NCBI GenBank assembly: GCA_946800325.1
Contig: OX326959.1
Location: 4,422,501-4,486,500 of the forward strand
Length of the DNA: 64,000 bases
From: Luzula sylvatica
Lineage: Eukaryota; Streptophyta; Magnoliopsida; Poales; Juncaceae
Reading direction: 5' to 3'
Part shown: piece by piece, positions 59,531 through 64,000 of the stretch
Layout: every line of letters begins with the position of its first letter
Numbering within the stretch: position 1 is the stretch's first letter
Notes under the pieces: generated by a model
Databases searched by the model: none
Told to the model about the DNA's origin: nothing
What the model saw: the letters and a program-made list of their open reading frames with translations, nothing else
Made by a program: the position numbers and the translations under genes

Positions 59531-59695
59531 AGATTAACTAACTAACTAACAAACTAGCCAAATAACTAACCAACAAACTAACAAACTAACTAACTACGTA
59601 CCCACTAACTACCTAGCTAACTAAAAAATTAACTAACTAATTAACTAACTAACTAACTAACTAACTAGTGACTATCTAACTGGCTAGCTAGCTAG

Positions 59696-59726
<31 letters not shown>

Positions 59727-59896
59727 CCTACCTTCATGCATACCCACTAACAAACAAACTAACTAACGAACTAATTGACAAACTAATTATCTAACTAATT
59801 AACTAACTCACAATCTTACTAACTAACTACAACCTAACAAACTAACTAACTAACTAACTAATTAACTAACTAATTAACTAACTAACTAACTAATTG

Positions 59897-59931
<35 letters not shown>

Positions 59932-60176
59932 GACTACATACCCACTAACTAACAAACTAACTAACAAACAAACAAACTAATTAGCCAACTGTTTAACTAA
60001 CTAACTAACTAAATAACTAACTAATTCACTAACTAACTACTAGCTAACTAACTGATTAACAAACTAACTTACTAACTAATTGACTAACTAACTACTAGCT
60101 CACTAACTAACTAAGTAACTTACTAACAAGCTAACTAACAAACTAACTAACTAATTAACGAACTAATAAACTAAAT

Positions 60177-60208
<32 letters not shown>

Positions 60209-60585
60209 CACTAGCTTACTAACTATCTAACTAATTAACTAACTTACTTACTAACTACCTTCATACATACCTATTAACTAACCAATTAACTAACTACCTA
60301 ACTTACTAATTAACTAACTACCTTCCTACAAACCCACTAACTAACCAACTAACTAATTAAGTAGCAAACTGACTAACTAACTAACTAACTATTTTCCTAC
60401 ATACCTATTAACTAACTAACTAACTTACTAAGAAATTAACTAACTAACTAAGTACCTACCTACCTTCCTACATACCCACTAACTAACTAACTAAATAACT
60501 AACTAACAAACTACTAGCTAACTAACTAACTAACTAACTAAATAACTAACTAATTGACTAACTAACTAACTAACTAACAGATAAC

Positions 60586-60616
<31 letters not shown>

Positions 60617-60768
60617 TTAACTAACTAACTAACCAACTAACTAGCTACCTTCCAACATACCCACTAACTAATTAATTTACTGACTAACTAACTAATTATC
60701 TAACTAACTAGCTAACTTACTACTAGCAAACTAACCGACTAACTAACTACCTTCTAACATACCTATTC

Positions 60769-60804
<36 letters not shown>

Positions 60805-60876
60805 CTAGATAACTAACTAACTAACTAATTAACTAACTATCTAACTATAGAGCTAACTACCTTCTTACATAACTAT

Positions 60877-60907
<31 letters not shown>

Positions 60908-60924
60908 TTAACTAACAACCTAAC
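52071..60924. repeat. 8.85-kb (CTAA)n/(TTAG)n tetranucleotide array with higher-order structure
   Basis: Runs of CTAA broken by variants (CTAG, CTAC, TTAA) and by a recurrent spacer TACCTTCCTACATACCCACT. The array has no ORF above a few codons. Larger blocks are duplicated: CTATTTACCTTTTTATTTAA recurs at 53182 and 57953 (4.77 kb apart), and about 55.3-57.8 kb is repeated as 58.6-60.9 kb at an offset falling from 3.25 to 3.06 kb. It starts immediately after the gypsy LTR and ends at the start of a copia LTR. Confidence 0.97.
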
Positions 60925-62175
60925 TGTTGGTTCAAATTTCCTGATGGTTTGATTATTTCAAAACACTGTCATTACTAACGTTTACATCAAGAAAATGTGT
61001 AGGATAACACAGGTACGGCTAGAAGATGATAAAGAGCTTCGAAGTCACAGGAAGCACAACAAGAGAAGACTAGAAGGAAGGCTCTTGAAGCATATCAAGA
61101 ATCAAGATGTCGAAGCCCTCCGTGAGTGGGATTCGCCACAAATAAACCATAGGTAGAAACCTAGTAGATCTCAAGTAAAATCATGTTCAAAATAACAAAG
61201 AGTTCAATCAAACATGAAGTGCGTTCTGAACGAACTCAAAGTCCGTTCAGAACGAACTTGCCACATATCAAAATATCATCTCTTGATAAGAACCAAAATG
61301 TCACAGGATTGTGTGCGTTCGAACGAACAAACATGTACGTTCGAACGGACATTTAGAATTCGTTCACCCACCATTTAAGTGCGTTGAACGGACAATCCTT
61401 TCTGTGAACACAAATGTAATGTATAAGTGAGTCCGTTGTGAACGAACTGTGTTCGTTCGAACGGACCCAAAAATATGTTTGCACGTTATTTTGAAACGGC
61501 TAGTACAAACTGCATGTGCGTTCAGAACGAACATTGTGCGTTCTGAACGCACTGGCAATTTTCGGAAGGATTTCTATAGAGAGTATAAATAGAATCCTTC
61601 TAGGGCTTCTCTCTCCCAACTCTTCACTTTCTCACATTCAAAACACAAAAGAGAGAAACCCTAAAAGCTGTGATTATCCATATCCATTGATAGCTTGAGA
61701 AACCATCTTTAGATCTTTGATCTACTTTCGATAACCTCCACTAATCGTATCCCACTCACGTGACCGATCACGTTGTAGCTCGATTAGTGAAAATTGTAAT
61801 AGGCTAGTGCAACTACTTGTAAAGAGCCTAAGCTATAGATCGATAGAAAGCGTGTAAATCGATCTAGGCGACACCTTGTAATCGAATGAGTTGGAATTCA
61901 ATCAAAAAGCCAAAAAGAGGCGCAAGGCATTCCCGGAGACGTAGGTACTCGCAACTTAATTGAATCGGTCAATTAAGCGAGTAAAGGGTGAGTTAAGGCT
62001 ACATAGCAACCACCTACCGAACTTCGTTAAAAAACATCTTGTGTTCAAGTGTTTCCGGTATCATCTACTTTATTTAAATTATTATTTATTCCGCATAGTA
62101 AATTAGGTAATTAGCTACAGTAATTGTACGGTAGATTACCAAATTTACCCCCGTCTAGGTTAGAATTAACCAACA
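60925..62175 (+). repeat. LTR of a second copia element (1,251 bp)
   Basis: It begins TGTTGGTT and ends AACCAACA, perfect 8-bp inverted ends. A TATA-like GAGTATAAATAGAATCC lies at about 61579. The upstream part contains about eight palindromic CGTTC(N)GAACG motifs. The element inserted into the CTAA array; its other LTR is outside the window. Confidence 0.9.
61221..61552. promoter_or_regulatory. Cluster of CGTTC-n(0/1)-GAACG palindromes in U3
   Basis: Positions: 61221, 61243, 61315, 61337, 61452, 61518 and 61538, plus weaker ones at 61381 and 61433. Each is a near-perfect dyad (GCGTTCAGAACGAAC, GCGTTCGAACGAAC and so on). They lie upstream of the TATA box, where enhancer elements would be. 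Confidence 0.7.
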
Positions 62176-62177
62176 AT

Positions 62178-62193
62178 TGGTATCAGAGCAAGG
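62178..62193 (+). promoter_or_regulatory. Primer-binding site (initiator Met-tRNA type)
   Basis: TGGTATCAGAGCAAGG lies two bases after the LTR end, an exact match to the plant copia consensus. Confidence 0.95.
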
Positions 62194-62225
62194 TACTAAC
62201 CATCTCTTAGAGTTTCAGGGATAAC

Positions 62226-63518
62226 GTGTACTTAAAAGATCTAAAGGCCAAAATTAACCCAATCGTACAAAACTCATTTACAAATCCGATGAATACCGTC
62301 CCAAAATCAAACATCTCAAACTTCATCGACTCTCCATCAATGAGCGCAGTGGAAACGGCAATTGAAACTCTCCGAATTAAACGGGGACCAATCCAGACAT
62401 CTCACACACACGTGGTCGTCAATGTCGAACCTTCTACTCCGACGCCGTCTCTAAAGTCGACACATGACCAGGGTCATGAGGTACGTATCGAATCAATACT
62501 TAATTTGGAATCATTTCATCAATCTCAATATTCACCCTCGTTAAAATTAGAAATTGAGTCGTGTGACGAGTTCTTGAGGGATAATGGGAACTGTCAACGA
62601 GATGGGGGTAAATTTGAGAACTCAACCCAAGCTCTCAAGAATAAGATTGCTTCTCTCGAACTATCTATTTTGGCATTTAAATCTCAAATACATGAATTTA
62701 AAGGTTTTTCAAAATGTGAATGTCAAGCTTTAAAAGAAGAGATTGCTCACTTAAAAGTTGAACTTCAAAATTCTAAAATTGAAAATAATTCGTTGAAGAA
62801 GGCTTGTGCATCCATTGCATCGAGTCCTCCTTCATTGGATGAAATTTTGAAATCGTCATTCATGGGACAAAAGCCCAATGACAAATCCGGGTTGGGATAT
62901 AAGAAGAATAACTATAATAAACCCAAATCTTCCAATTTTAAAAATCAAAAATCAACATGGGACAACAATTGAGTTAGTAGTCATGGGAGTGCTTTCATGT
63001 ACCATGATTACAACAAGGGTGAAAGTGTAAAAAGGGAACAACCTAAACGTGGTAATCACAATTATAAGAACAATCACTTGAAAAAAAAATCACAACCTAG
63101 ACGTAACAATTTGGGAAGAACCGATTGCTTATTCAAACGGGGACCAAACGGTTACTTCTATGAAGTGACAAACTACACTGAGACCTCGCATCAAAAAGGG
63201 GCTCCCAAACATCACACCAACACACAAAAATATTTTCAACCAAAACAACTTAGATCAAATCAATTTCATCAAATGCCAAAATCGATAATTCCTCAAAGAA
63301 GTAACTCAAATTCACTCTCCAACTACTTTGTCAAGAGTTCCACCACCACAAATAGCCCAACCGTGGTCTTTTGTAATTATTGTTGCAAGATTGGTCACAT
63401 CTCAACAAGTTGTAATCTTCGCTATTCAAAATTGACATCTAACGTCGTTTGGATGCGCAAAGATCGTAACACAATGGGCCCTTCTACCTCATATGGTATT
63501 GGACCCCCTAGGACTTAA
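62226..63518 (+). pseudogene. Gag region of the second copia element, N-terminal part missing and split
   Basis: The open frame to 62972 lacks the usual UBN2-type gag N-terminus and begins in the C-terminal half: a coiled coil (ALKNKIASLELSILAFKSQI, AHLKVELQNSKIENNSLKKA) and DEILKSSFMGQKPNDKSGLG. After a stop at 62970, an adjacent frame from 62997 carries a basic stretch and a zinc knuckle CNYCCKIGHISTSC (CX2CX4HX4C). Long gag C-termini of this type occur in Sirevirus-like copia elements. The missing gag domain lies just behind the primer site, so an internal deletion is inferred. Confidence 0.7.
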
Positions 63519-63591
63519 GCCCAACTGTGACACTCTACTTCCTCATATTACCATACCATAAGCCAAATTTTGAGGGGGAGTATAGTAAATA

Positions 63592-64000
63592 AGAATTCAT
63601 ATTAGTTTAATTTCAAATTATGGTTTAACTAATATGAATTTCTTATAGATGGGCCTAACCTCCAAAACCAAGTCATCAAAATGGTGTCTAGATAGTGGTT
63701 GTTCGAGGCACATGACTTGGGATCGAGAGATGTTTAAATCTCTTGAACCATTCAAGGGAGGAGACGTTACCTTCGGAGGAAATCAAAAAGGTAAAATAGT
63801 TGGTATTGGTTCCATAGGTACCTCAAATTGGACTCTAGAAAATGTCTATCTCGTAATAGGACTCAAACATAACTTGATTAGCATAAGCCAATTATGTGAT
63901 GCCGGATATTGTGTAAAATTCGATCAAATCTCATGTGTGATTGATCGAATAAAAGATAATATCACGGTATGCAAAGGAACCCGACACGAAAATCTATACT
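63592..64000 (+). pseudogene. Protease and start of the integrase region of the second copia element, continues beyond the window
   Basis: From about 63649 the frame reads MGLTSKTKSSKWCLDSGCSR, then HMTWD; LDSG is the aspartic protease motif and CSRHMT its usual neighbour. LENVYLVIGLKHNLISISQL is the conserved end of this domain. A stop separates it from the gag frame at 63518, so either a frameshift or translational bypass would be needed. It runs off the window end. Confidence 0.8.

Noticed and set aside
52071..60924. Interstitial telomere
   Set aside because: The unit is TTAG, not the plant TTTAGGG, and the interspersed blocks are unlike telomeric variants.

Overview
This window looks like an intergenic, repeat-dominated piece of a flowering-plant (probably eudicot) nuclear genome. 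The base composition is very AT-rich. There are spliced genes with GT/AG introns. The mobile elements are all plant types: Ty1/copia and Ty3/gypsy LTR elements, hAT, Mutator-like, CACTA, Helitron-like tails and tRNA-derived SINEs. Nothing bacterial, organellar or viral stands out. The species cannot be named from the sequence.

Layout. 0-12.5 kb: AT-rich DNA with one partial ORF cut by the window edge, GC-richer patches at 2.2-3.9 kb, microsatellites and minisatellites, a Helitron-type tail (7.55 kb), a 260-bp Mutator-type MITE with a 9-bp target duplication (8.46 kb), and a decayed copy of a small-gene repeat (9.8-11.0 kb). 12.56-21.31 kb: a young Ty1/copia element whose two 202-bp LTRs differ at one base. 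Its integrase is broken by an internal deletion, and a 3.77-kb hAT transposon with an 8-bp target duplication is nested inside its reverse transcriptase/RNase H region. 21.3-29.4 kb: intergenic DNA, a degenerate ~80-bp minisatellite split by a SINE, a dispersed repeat (R1), and the intact copy of the small-gene repeat. 29.5-31.5 kb: a solo LTR with a 5-bp target duplication. 31.5-36 kb: Helitron-like tails and a perfect 211-bp tandem duplication. 36.7-39 kb: an uncharacterised spliced gene on the minus strand containing a SINE. 39.2-40.3 kb: a 1.07-kb Mutator-like element. 41.2-43.6 kb: a perfect 4 x 53-bp repeat, an orphan ORF, a third divergent small gene, and R1 again in inverted orientation. 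44.4-45.6 kb: a diverged ACT-domain-repeat (ACR-like) gene that runs into a 200-N assembly gap. 45.8-47.8 kb: a G-rich minisatellite and a CACTA terminus followed by captured, broken gene exons, including one from a calcium-dependent protein kinase. 47.8-52.07 kb: a 5'-truncated, pol-less Ty3/gypsy element. 52.07-60.92 kb: an 8.85-kb (CTAA)n/(TTAG)n array with higher-order duplications. 60.92-64 kb: the 5' part of another copia element, with a 1.25-kb LTR, that leaves the window.

How it fits together. Most of the sequence is explained by nested mobile elements and by local duplication. The least expected signal is a family of tiny genes, two with open frames of 51 and 57 codons and one broken by a nonsense codon. 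They share a core promoter with a TATA box, a GAA-rich leader and a lysine/glutamate-rich helical product, and they sit at 10.4 kb (minus), 28.8 kb (plus) and 42.3 kb (plus). I do not recognise them as a described family, so they are the best candidate here for something new.
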